Positions 1-7,119 of a DNA stretch of 64,000 nucleotides are shown here, piece by piece. The stretch lies in NCBI GenBank assembly GCA_944326465.1, contig CALVEB010000010.1, forward strand, positions 1-64,000, written 5' to 3'. This DNA comes from Candidatus Gastranaerophilales bacterium. Its GTDB lineage: Bacteria; Cyanobacteriota; Vampirovibrionia; Gastranaerophilales; Gastranaerophilaceae. The notes beneath the pieces are model-generated. The model was given only the letters and a program-made list of their open reading frames with translations. It ran no database searches and was not told the origin of the DNA. The translations under genes and the position numbers were made by a program. The first letter of the stretch is position 1, and every line of letters starts with the position of its first letter.

Positions 1-594
1 TATGCTGATCCAATAGAGGATACAGGAAGTCAGGTATCCTGCATGGCATATATGGTGGATGTAAACGGAAAGAAAGGTCCGAATAGAGTTGGTAAAGATA
101 TTCAACTATCTTCCGGCGTAGCATTCTCAACCTGCGATAACCCGATAGGTGACATGTGCTGGTCAACAGAGTTCCAAGCGAATAGAGCAATTAACACTTG
201 TGCTGGAAGTGAATATGAAAATATGGAAGAAATGCATGGAAGCAATTGTTCTACAAACTATTGGGCAGGAGCGAAACTAACTTGTCAAGAAAAAGGAATG
301 GAACTTCCAACGAGAGCGCAACTTGCACAATTGGCAAGCAATCTATATGTAGATAGCGAAGGCAACGCAGTAACAATAGGAGCAAACGAGGATAAATCAG
401 GCCTCAAGGTAAAGGACGAATACACCCAAAATCCTCCAATCAAATACAATGGCTACGACTACTGGTCCAGTGAGGAGCGCAAAGCTGGCAGCGCGTACGG
501 CCAGACCTTCAACATTACCACCACGTACGGTAGTGACAATTACTGGATCTACAAGTACCACAGCGACGGCCGCGCTATATGTGTGTCGAACTAA
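1..594 (+). CDS. Prepilin-like variable surface protein, 3' part (copy 1)
   Basis: The reading frame is open from the first base, so the N terminus lies outside the window. It aligns almost residue for residue with the complete protein at 43908-44966, which begins with a type IV prepilin-like segment; the missing part is presumably the same. Visible are a conserved body with several cysteines and the motif MELPTRAQLAQLA, then a C-terminal module with YWSSEE, a central AYGQTF and a final RAICVSN, resembling Lcl/DUF1566 C-type-lectin-like domains. The last ~45 codons (about 454-591) differ strongly from the paralog and are richer in GC-ending codons than the body. A hairpin spans the stop codon. 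Probable role (inference): an exported, pilin-like protein with a variable ligand-binding tip. Confidence 0.85.
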   Translation, partial: YADPIEDTGSQVSCMAYMVDVNGKKGPNRVGKDIQLSSGVAFSTCDNPIGDMCWSTEFQANRAINTCAGSEYENMEEMHGSNCSTNYWAGAKLTCQEKGMELPTRAQLAQLASNLYVDSEGNAVTIGANEDKSGLKVKDEYTQNPPIKYNGYDYWSSEERKAGSAYGQTFNITTTYGSDNYWIYKYHSDGRAICVSN

Positions 595-618
595 GAGGCT
601 TCTGGCCTCTTAGTTCGA
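586..618. repeat. Perfect 14-bp hairpin spanning the stop codon of copy 1
   Basis: TCGAACTAAGAGGC (586-599), loop TTCTG, and GCCTCTTAGTTCGA (605-618) pair perfectly. The stop codon TAA (592-594) lies in the left arm. No T-run follows, so it is a poor intrinsic terminator. The same structure with compensating changes follows the paralog at 44958-44986. DGR variable regions of the Bordetella phage type have a hairpin just downstream of the variable region; the resemblance is an inference. Confidence 0.85.
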
Positions 619-740
619 AGTGATTGAGTGACTAAGTGATTAAGTGAATTTCATAATTGGGCAATGCAAAATTTAAGCGTTGCCTCTTTTAGGGGAATAA
701 GGGAATAAGGAAATAGGGGAATAAGTTCGTTAATAGAATC

Positions 741-776
741 AGGCAATGCAGGATTTTCCGCGTTGCCTCTTTTTTT
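741..776 (+). terminator. Hairpin with T-run, likely terminator
   Basis: AGGCAATGC (741-749) pairs with GCGTTGCCT (760-768) with one G-T pair, followed by a run of T. It is one of several related GCAATGC hairpins downstream of the prepilin-like genes (also 660-684 and 45035-45060) and is the best terminator candidate for copy 1. Confidence 0.55.
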
Positions 777-842
777 AAAGGAGGGTTCGGGAACGTAGTT
801 CCTGATTACTCGTTCATTTCAAACGCGTGTTTTTCTTTTTCG

Positions 843-887
843 GTTCACTTTTTCTTTTTGCGTCGCAATCAAAAAGAAAAAGTGAAC
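843..887. repeat. 18-bp perfect inverted repeat
   Basis: GTTCACTTTTTCTTTTTG (843-860) and its exact complement (870-887) flank a 9-nt spacer. There is no coding context. It resembles in style the T-rich palindromes downstream of tRNA-Lys and near tRNA-Leu in this window. Confidence 0.8.
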
Positions 888-1425
888 ATTACATTTGTAA
901 TTAAAATTTATTTGAGATCCCGCAAGGTAACAATGCCCGTCGGACGCATACATCCACGTTGCGGGATGACGTAAAAGCATGTTGGACTGGATAGTCTTGT
1001 AGGGGCGTCATTTGGCGTGCCGATTGATTTTCTGGCGGATTAGTAAATCCGCCCTACATGGAGTGGCTGGATTGCTTCGCCTTAAGGCTAGCAATGACAT
1101 ATAATTAGGCAATGTTAAGCATATCACATTGACTAATAAATAATACCTCTTATTCCCTTATTTCCTTAATCCCTTATTCCCCTAAAAACACGCTTGTGAG
1201 ATTCCACACGTTGCCTTATTTTTTGTAAAGAACTTATTCCCTTATTCCCCTATTCACTCATTCCCTTTATATAAGCACTTAACGTCTTAGCGTCTTTTAC
1301 TTCCCGCGCTGCCTCTTTTAATATTCTTCTCTGTAACATTTTTTATTATTACCTTGCATTTATGCTATGTTGGTAATAGGATAAACAAACAAGTGTACAC
1401 AATACAATATTTGGATAAAGAGGTT

Positions 1426-2298
1426 ATGGCTTTAAATTTTCAAGAATTAGTTTTTAATTTACAAAAATTCTGGTCTGATTACGGATGTATTATACAACAG
1501 CCTTACGATATTGAAAAAGGGGCTTCAACTATGAATCCTGCGACGTTTTTACGGGCGCTGGGGCCGGAACCATGGAATACTGCAATGATTGAACCTTGCA
1601 GACGTCCAACCGATGCAAGATACGGAGAAAATCCTAATCGTCTGGGACATTATTTTCAGTTTCAGGTTATCCTGAAACCATCACCTGACAACGCTCAGGA
1701 ACTCTATTTAAGAAGCCTTGAAGCTATGGGGATTGATCTTAAAGAGCACGATGTAAGATTTGTTGAAGATAACTGGGAATCTCCAACTCTCGGTGCGGCA
1801 GGCGTCGGCTGGGAAGTTTGGCTTGACGGTATGGAAATTACTCAATTTACATACTTTCAGCAGGTCGGCGGTTTGGAAGTTAAGCCTGTTGCACTTGAAT
1901 TGACCTATGGACTTGAAAGAATCGCTATGTACCTTCAAAACAAAGAATCCGTTTATGATATTATGTGGAATGATACCCTAAAATATGGCGATATCTATCT
2001 GCAAAATGAAATTGAACAATCAAAATATAACTTTGAAGTGAGTGATGCAAAAGCACTATTCACTATGTTTGACCTCTATCAAAAAGAAGTTGATAATTGT
2101 GTTGAAGCCAAACTCGTATTGCCGGCTTATGACTATGTTTTAAAATGCTCTCATACCTTTAATCTGCTTGATGCAAGAGGTGTTATAAGTAAAGATGAAA
2201 GAATTAACTTTATAAATCGCGTCAGAACAATGGCGTCAGCCGTTGCAAAATTGTATGTAGCACAAAGAGAAGAACTCGGGTTCCCTCTTTGTAAATAA
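1426..2298 (+). CDS. glyQ: Glycine-tRNA ligase alpha subunit
   Basis: Alpha chain of the bacterial heterotetrameric (alpha2beta2) glycyl-tRNA synthetase, which activates glycine in the cytoplasm. The family start [12 protein letters not shown] and [10 protein letters not shown] follows directly. Other hallmarks are [35 protein letters not shown] and the internal [10 protein letters not shown]. The start at 1426 (MALNFQEL) fits the usual ~290-residue length; the upstream in-frame ATG at 1354 would add 24 unrelated residues. The beta subunit gene glyS, often adjacent, is not next to it; a permease follows after 19 bp. Confidence 0.95.
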   Translation: MALNFQELVFNLQKFWSDYGCIIQQPYDIEKGASTMNPATFLRALGPEPWNTAMIEPCRRPTDARYGENPNRLGHYFQFQVILKPSPDNAQELYLRSLEAMGIDLKEHDVRFVEDNWESPTLGAAGVGWEVWLDGMEITQFTYFQQVGGLEVKPVALELTYGLERIAMYLQNKESVYDIMWNDTLKYGDIYLQNEIEQSKYNFEVSDAKALFTMFDLYQKEVDNCVEAKLVLPAYDYVLKCSHTFNLLDARGVISKDERINFINRVRTMASAVAKLYVAQREELGFPLCK

Positions 2299-2317
2299 CA
2301 AATATAAGGAAATATAA

Positions 2318-3913
2318 ATGGCAGTAAAATTTAATCGTGCAACTTTTAGCAGAAATTTTTTAAAAAAAATCACTAAAATCAAAGCTCCGGATGACATGCT
2401 TGCAGAGGCAAAAAATGCCGGATTAGAAAAAACGCTTGGCGCAATTGATTTAATTACACTCGGTATTGGTGCTATTATCGGCTCAGGTATTTTTGCGATT
2501 GTAGGTATTGCTGCAGCCGGAAGTGCTGATCAGCCGGGGGCAGGCCCTGCTTTAATGCTTTCAATGATTATTGCGGCTGTTGCATGTATTTTTTCAGCGC
2601 TTTGCTATACGGAATTTGCAACAATGATTCCGGTTGCGGGCGGCGCTTATATATATACATTTGCGACACTCGGTGAATTCGCAGCATGGATGGTAGGCTG
2701 GGTTTTGATGCTTGAATATGCTATTGGTTTTATTGCTGTTGCCTGTGCATGGTCAAATCATTTTGTACAGTTTATGAGCGGATTTTCCAATGTATTGCCG
2801 TCATGGCTTGCTAATCCGCCTGTGTGGCTGGTCAGTGATGTAAATACTGCTATAAAAACCGCAACTGATAACGGAATTAATCCGCACGATGTTATTCCGA
2901 CATTATTCGGCATGCCTGTATGTATAAACATCCCTGCAATTGTTATGGTGCTTTTAAGTACTATGATACTTGTCAAAGGAACTAAAGATTCAACCAAAAT
3001 GGCTGGAATTATGGTATTTATAAAACTTGCTGTAATAGCTTTGTTTGTGCTTGTGGGTGCGTTTTTTGTCAGACCTGAAAACTGGACGCCTTTTGCGCCT
3101 CACGGGTTTGAAGGTATTTTTGCAGGCGCATTTATAATTTTCTTTGCATATATCGGATTTGATGCTATTGCAACTGCGGCTGAAGAATGTAAAAATCCGC
3201 AAAAAGATTTACCGATTGGTATTATCGGATCGCTTGTTGCTACGACAATAGTTTATGTACTTGTTGCGTTAATCCTTACTGGTATGCAGGACACAAGCGG
3301 AAGTGTGCCGGCAGCATTTTTAGCGGCGCCAATGGCGTTTTGTATGAAGATGGCTCACCAAAACTGGGCTGCAGGTTTGATTTCTCTTGGTTCACTTGCT
3401 GGCTTAACATCTGTATTAATCGTTATGGAAATGGCTGCAACAAGAATTTTGTATGCAATGAGCCGTGATCACTTTATTTCAAAAAGATTTCAGGCTCTTC
3501 ACCCGAAATACAAAACCCCGCATGTATTGACATGGACTGTAGGGTTATTATCTATCCTCGGTGTTTTGACGCTTGATTTGAATGTAGCTGCTGAATTATG
3601 CAACTTCGGAACATTCACATCATTCATCGTTGTTTGTGTTGCTGTTCTTATTTTAAGACACACAGAACCGGATCGTCTGAGACCGTTTAAGGTACCTTTT
3701 TCACCGTGGTTTCCAGCATTGGGTATTATTTGCTGCGGCGGATTGATGATTTATAAATTACAGTCAGCATCAAGTTCTGCTTTATTATTCCCTGTTTGGC
3801 TCGGAATTGGCGCTCTGATCTATCTTTACTACGGATTTACGCGCAACCGCGCAAACGAAAACGAAATTCACAAAGAAATTGTACATAATAAACAACAGGA
3901 ACTCATAAAATAA
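2318..3913 (+). CDS. APC-family amino acid permease (first of tandem pair)
   Basis: A 531-residue integral membrane protein of the amino acid-polyamine-organocation superfamily, cationic amino acid transporter-like. The N terminus carries LGIGAIIGSGIFAIVGIAA, the unwound TM1 substrate-binding signature, after KTLGAIDLITLG. About 12 hydrophobic segments follow, with GFDAIATAAEECKNPQKD and RILYAMSRD typical of the YfnA/CAT subgroup. It probably imports amino acids by proton symport (family knowledge); the substrate cannot be read from the sequence. The next gene starts directly after its stop codon and encodes a close paralog. Confidence 0.92.
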   Translation: MAVKFNRATFSRNFLKKITKIKAPDDMLAEAKNAGLEKTLGAIDLITLGIGAIIGSGIFAIVGIAAAGSADQPGAGPALMLSMIIAAVACIFSALCYTEFATMIPVAGGAYIYTFATLGEFAAWMVGWVLMLEYAIGFIAVACAWSNHFVQFMSGFSNVLPSWLANPPVWLVSDVNTAIKTATDNGINPHDVIPTLFGMPVCINIPAIVMVLLSTMILVKGTKDSTKMAGIMVFIKLAVIALFVLVGAFFVRPENWTPFAPHGFEGIFAGAFIIFFAYIGFDAIATAAEECKNPQKDLPIGIIGSLVATTIVYVLVALILTGMQDTSGSVPAAFLAAPMAFCMKMAHQNWAAGLISLGSLAGLTSVLIVMEMAATRILYAMSRDHFISKRFQALHPKYKTPHVLTWTVGLLSILGVLTLDLNVAAELCNFGTFTSFIVVCVAVLILRHTEPDRLRPFKVPFSPWFPALGIICCGGLMIYKLQSASSSALLFPVWLGIGALIYLYYGFTRNRANENEIHKEIVHNKQQELIK

Positions 3914-5473
3914 ATGAATTATAAAAATATACTGGCAAACGCTTTATCGAAAAAAAGCCCCGATGAATTAATAGCGACAAGTAAAAAATCAGAACTGAAA
4001 AAGACATTAAATGTTTTTGACTTAATCATTATTGGTATTGGTGCAGTTGTCGGAACCGGTATTTTTACGATTATCGGTACCGCAATTCAGGGCGGACCCG
4101 AAAGTGTCGGCGCCGGCCCTGCTATTATAATCTCTATGATTTTAGCGGTCATTGCCTGCGTATTTTCAGCACTTTGTTATAGTGAAATCTCTGCAATGAT
4201 ACCTGTTGCCGGAAGTGTTTATACATACACTTATGCTACTATGGGTGAATTTATGGCATGGATGGTAGGCTGGATTTTGATGCTTGAATATGCTATCGGA
4301 AATATTACGGTTGCAAGCGCATGGACAGGATATTTTACACAATTTTTAAAAGGTTTCAGACATATTTTGCCGGATTTTATAGTTAATTTTCCATTGTGGC
4401 TCAGAAACGATTACAGATACATGTTTGCATATTGTGATAAATTCGGACTTGACCCGCATACGCAGATGCCGTTTATTTTTGATAAAATTCCGGTAGCGAT
4501 CAATTTACCGGCAATTGCAATCGTGCTTGTTCTAACATTACTTTTGATAAAAGGGGTTAAAGAATCAACGCGTGTTGCAAGTATAATGGTAGGTGTCAAT
4601 ATGTTTATGATACTGTCATTCATTATTGTCGGAGCATTTTATGTAAAACCTGAAAACTGGTCGCCGTTTATGCCGGGCGGGTTTGAAGGCGTATTTATGG
4701 GCGCGTTTTTGATATTCTTTGCATATATTGGATTTGATGCAATATCAACAACAGCAGAAGAAACCGAAAATCCGCAAAGAGATTTGCCTATTGCTATTTT
4801 AGGTACACTCGTTATTTGTACGATACTTTATGTCTGCGTAGCTCTTGTACTGACAGGCACAGTGGCTCCGGGGCATATTGATATTCAGGCGCCTATTGCG
4901 CATGCAATGCGTGCTATCGGAAAAGATTGGTTTGCTGGACTTATCTCAATCGGGGCGCTGTGCGCACTGACATCTGTTCTTTTGATTTATCAATTGGGAA
5001 CAACAAGAATTTTATACGCAATGAGCCGCGACAGATTTTTGCCAAAATCCTTGAGGTTAATCCATAAAAAATTCAGAACACCGCATGTTCTGACATGGAT
5101 ATCCGGTATTGTAGTAATTGTCTGCGCATTATTTATGGACTTGAATATTTCGGCGGAACTTTGTAATTATGGTACATTTACTTCATTTATAATTATTTGT
5201 ATTGCCGTGCTGATATTGAGAAAGACCGATCCGGATAGAGAAAGACCATTCAAGGTGCCGTTTTCTCCGCTGTTCCCGATTTTAGGTATAATTACCTGCG
5301 GCGGATTAATGGTTTATTCTATGAAATCCCTTACAACTTCATCAATATATTTTCCGCTGTGGATGCTAATGGGGCTTGCCATTTATGTAGGATACGGATA
5401 TAAACAAAAACGTTTGGAAGAAAAAATAAAAATGCAACGCCAGCCGCGTGCCCAGCAAAAGGTTAAGGTTTAA
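3914..5473 (+). CDS. APC-family amino acid permease (second of tandem pair)
   Basis: A 519-residue paralog of the preceding permease with the same architecture: IGIGAVVGTGIFTIIG in TM1, GFDAISTTAEETENPQRD and RILYAMSRDRF. The start codon immediately follows the stop codon of the first permease, so the two are translationally coupled. Divergence is largest in the extracellular loop around residues 145-190, which may reflect different substrates. The gene ends 1 bp from the convergent XRE regulator. Confidence 0.92.
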   Translation: MNYKNILANALSKKSPDELIATSKKSELKKTLNVFDLIIIGIGAVVGTGIFTIIGTAIQGGPESVGAGPAIIISMILAVIACVFSALCYSEISAMIPVAGSVYTYTYATMGEFMAWMVGWILMLEYAIGNITVASAWTGYFTQFLKGFRHILPDFIVNFPLWLRNDYRYMFAYCDKFGLDPHTQMPFIFDKIPVAINLPAIAIVLVLTLLLIKGVKESTRVASIMVGVNMFMILSFIIVGAFYVKPENWSPFMPGGFEGVFMGAFLIFFAYIGFDAISTTAEETENPQRDLPIAILGTLVICTILYVCVALVLTGTVAPGHIDIQAPIAHAMRAIGKDWFAGLISIGALCALTSVLLIYQLGTTRILYAMSRDRFLPKSLRLIHKKFRTPHVLTWISGIVVIVCALFMDLNISAELCNYGTFTSFIIICIAVLILRKTDPDRERPFKVPFSPLFPILGIITCGGLMVYSMKSLTTSSIYFPLWMLMGLAIYVGYGYKQKRLEEKIKMQRQPRAQQKVKV

Positions 5474-5474
5474 G

Positions 5475-5747
5475 TCACTGGTCAATAATATGAAATTTTT
5501 CGCCTAATTCAGTTTCTAGAGATTTAATTATTTGTGAAAGCGGAATACCGAGTGCTTCGGATATTCGCCATAGCATTGTGAGTTTCGGGTCAATTTGTCC
5601 CGACTCAATGCGGCTCAGATTACCTGAATCAAGGTCATATTCAAAAGCAAGTAAACGCTGAGACTTGTTAAGACTTTCTCTTTTTTGTCTTATGTTTGCT
5701 CCGAATTGTTTTATTAAATGTAACGTTTTTTCCGTTTTGTGTTGCAT
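5475..5747 (-). CDS. XRE-family helix-turn-helix regulator
   Basis: A 90-residue cytoplasmic DNA-binding protein. From MQHKTEKTLHL it has a Cro/CI-type helix-turn-helix: FGANIRQKRESLNKSQ, LAFEYDLDSGNLSRIESG (recognition helix) and PKLTMLWRISEALGIPLS. A longer reading frame extends upstream, but this start fits the family. It is divergent from the glycosyltransferase at 5813, with an inverted repeat between them, so autoregulation and control of that gene are plausible inferences. Confidence 0.85.
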   Translation of the reverse strand: MQHKTEKTLHLIKQFGANIRQKRESLNKSQRLLAFEYDLDSGNLSRIESGQIDPKLTMLWRISEALGIPLSQIIKSLETELGEKFHIIDQ

Positions 5748-5793
5748 ACATACAGTATAAAGGGTATGATAGTTTAAAATATATGTATGTATA
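5745..5793. promoter_or_regulatory. Inverted repeat, possible XRE operator
   Basis: CATACATAC (5745-5753) and GTATGTATA (5785-5793) form an inverted repeat in the gap between the divergent XRE and glycosyltransferase genes. The left arm overlaps the XRE start codon. Such placement fits an autoregulatory operator; binding is inferred. Confidence 0.4.
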
Positions 5794-5812
5794 CAGCACA
5801 GGGGGCTTAATA

Positions 5813-6850
5813 ATGACACAATTTTCAATACTTATTCCTGTTTATAATATGGAAAAATATTTAAAACAGTGTTTAGATAGTGTGCTTAATCAGACTTTTA
5901 AAGATTTTGAGGTTATTACTATTGATGATGGTTCAACTGATAGTTCACTGAAAATACTTGAAGAATACGCAAAATTAGATGAACGATTTAAGGTTTATTC
6001 ACAAAAAAATTGTGGTCTGGGAATTGTACGAAAAAATTTATTAAAAAATGCCTGTGGTAAATATATTGTTTTCGTTGATTCAGATGACTGGCTTGAAGAA
6101 AATGCTTTAGAATGTATAAATAACAAATTTATAGAAACGAAGGCTGAGGTTATTCAATTTGACTATCAGGATTATAATGAAAAGACCGGACGTGTATGTG
6201 TAAAATCACTGGCAAAAGATGTTTTAAAGGAAGGTATTGATTTAAACAAAAAATCGCATTTCAAATGGCAGGAATTGAATAAATCATTGTTATTATATGC
6301 TTCTCCAAATGTTTGGGCTAAAGCATTTTCCAGAGATTTTATATTGAAAAATAATATAGATTTTCCTGATACACGTTATTATGAAGACAGTATTTTTGCA
6401 CTCAAGGCTGCTGTACTTACAAATGAAATTTATTATATAAATAAAGTATTATACAATTACAGAATAGTAGCAAATTCATCCAGTAACAAATTCTATGATG
6501 AAAAAATTGATTTATGTGTTGATAACTTAAATCGTATAAAAGAATTTTTATCAAGTCAAAATATGTTCAAAGATGACATTATAAAAGAATTTAATGAATA
6601 CCAACTTGCTTGCTGGACTGCTGTTTATCCATTTATTGCAACAGATGAAGGGTATGATAAATTCTTTAACATCTGCAAGAATATGTTACAGCCGAAAGTT
6701 TTTAAACAGTTACAATCCAGAATAAAGTATGGAAATTTAACATTTTGGGAAAAGATTTTTTCTGTAAGAAATATTAGAGTAAAGCATGCACAACGCAAAA
6801 AAGTGTTAATTATTTTAGGTTTTATGATAGAGCTTAAATCGTATAATTAA
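5813..6850 (+). CDS. Family 2 glycosyltransferase
   Basis: About 345 residues with a GT-A fold. FSILIPVYNMEKYLKQCLDS and FEVITIDDGSTDSS form the nucleotide-sugar site, and VFVDSDDW carries the DXD-type metal-binding motif. It probably transfers a sugar to a cell-surface polysaccharide; donor and acceptor are unknown. The start at 5813 follows a purine-rich GGGGG ribosome-binding site; upstream in-frame starts would run into the regulator's gene. No other polysaccharide genes are adjacent. The following ~270 bp hold only the hppA promoter. Confidence 0.88.
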   Translation: MTQFSILIPVYNMEKYLKQCLDSVLNQTFKDFEVITIDDGSTDSSLKILEEYAKLDERFKVYSQKNCGLGIVRKNLLKNACGKYIVFVDSDDWLEENALECINNKFIETKAEVIQFDYQDYNEKTGRVCVKSLAKDVLKEGIDLNKKSHFKWQELNKSLLLYASPNVWAKAFSRDFILKNNIDFPDTRYYEDSIFALKAAVLTNEIYYINKVLYNYRIVANSSSNKFYDEKIDLCVDNLNRIKEFLSSQNMFKDDIIKEFNEYQLACWTAVYPFIATDEGYDKFFNICKNMLQPKVFKQLQSRIKYGNLTFWEKIFSVRNIRVKHAQRKKVLIILGFMIELKSYN

Positions 6851-7051
6851 CCGTTTTAAGTAGTCTTTTGCCGCATAGCAAATTATATATTCTATTAAAA
6901 GTGAAAAGTTGGACAAATAGTGATTTAAGTATTTCTCAGACTGGATGTTGAGGTTAACAAAGTGATTGTGAAATAAGAGATTAATTGTTCAACAAAAACA
7001 GTTAGTACAAAATTTTAACGTCGATTGATTTTTAAATTATTTGTTACAAAC

Positions 7052-7080
7052 TTGTATATTATTTATTTTTTTATTATAAT
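7052..7080 (+). promoter_or_regulatory. Promoter of hppA
   Basis: TTGTAT (7052-7057) and TATAAT (7075-7080) are separated by 17 bp and lie 39 bp before the hppA start codon, which has an AAGGAG ribosome-binding site. The rest of 6851-7050 shows nothing recognisable. Confidence 0.6.
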
Positions 7081-7119
7081 GCACTCGTTAAGTAGTGTTA
7101 CTTTAAGAAGGAGACTTTT

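Larger units (their letters stand above)
619..1350. repeat. Gene-free repeat and hairpin region
   Basis: No convincing gene is seen. In order: octamer repeats of the type AGTGAYTA (619-650); hairpin GGCAATGC/GCGTTGCC (660-684); GGGAATAA-type repeats (687-725); a second GCAATGC hairpin with a T-run (741-776); an 18-bp perfect inverted repeat (843-887); ATCCCGCAA/TTGCGGGAT (917-967); hairpin GGCGGATT/AATCCGCC (1034-1053); and inverted copies of the GGGAATAA repeats (1149-1188 and about 1231-1260). The segment 1066-1186 is closely matched at 45201-45320, downstream of the paralogous prepilin gene. Confidence 0.8.

Noticed and set aside
3914-5473. Recent identical duplication of the permease
   Set aside because: The two permeases are clear paralogs but differ throughout, so this is an old tandem duplication.
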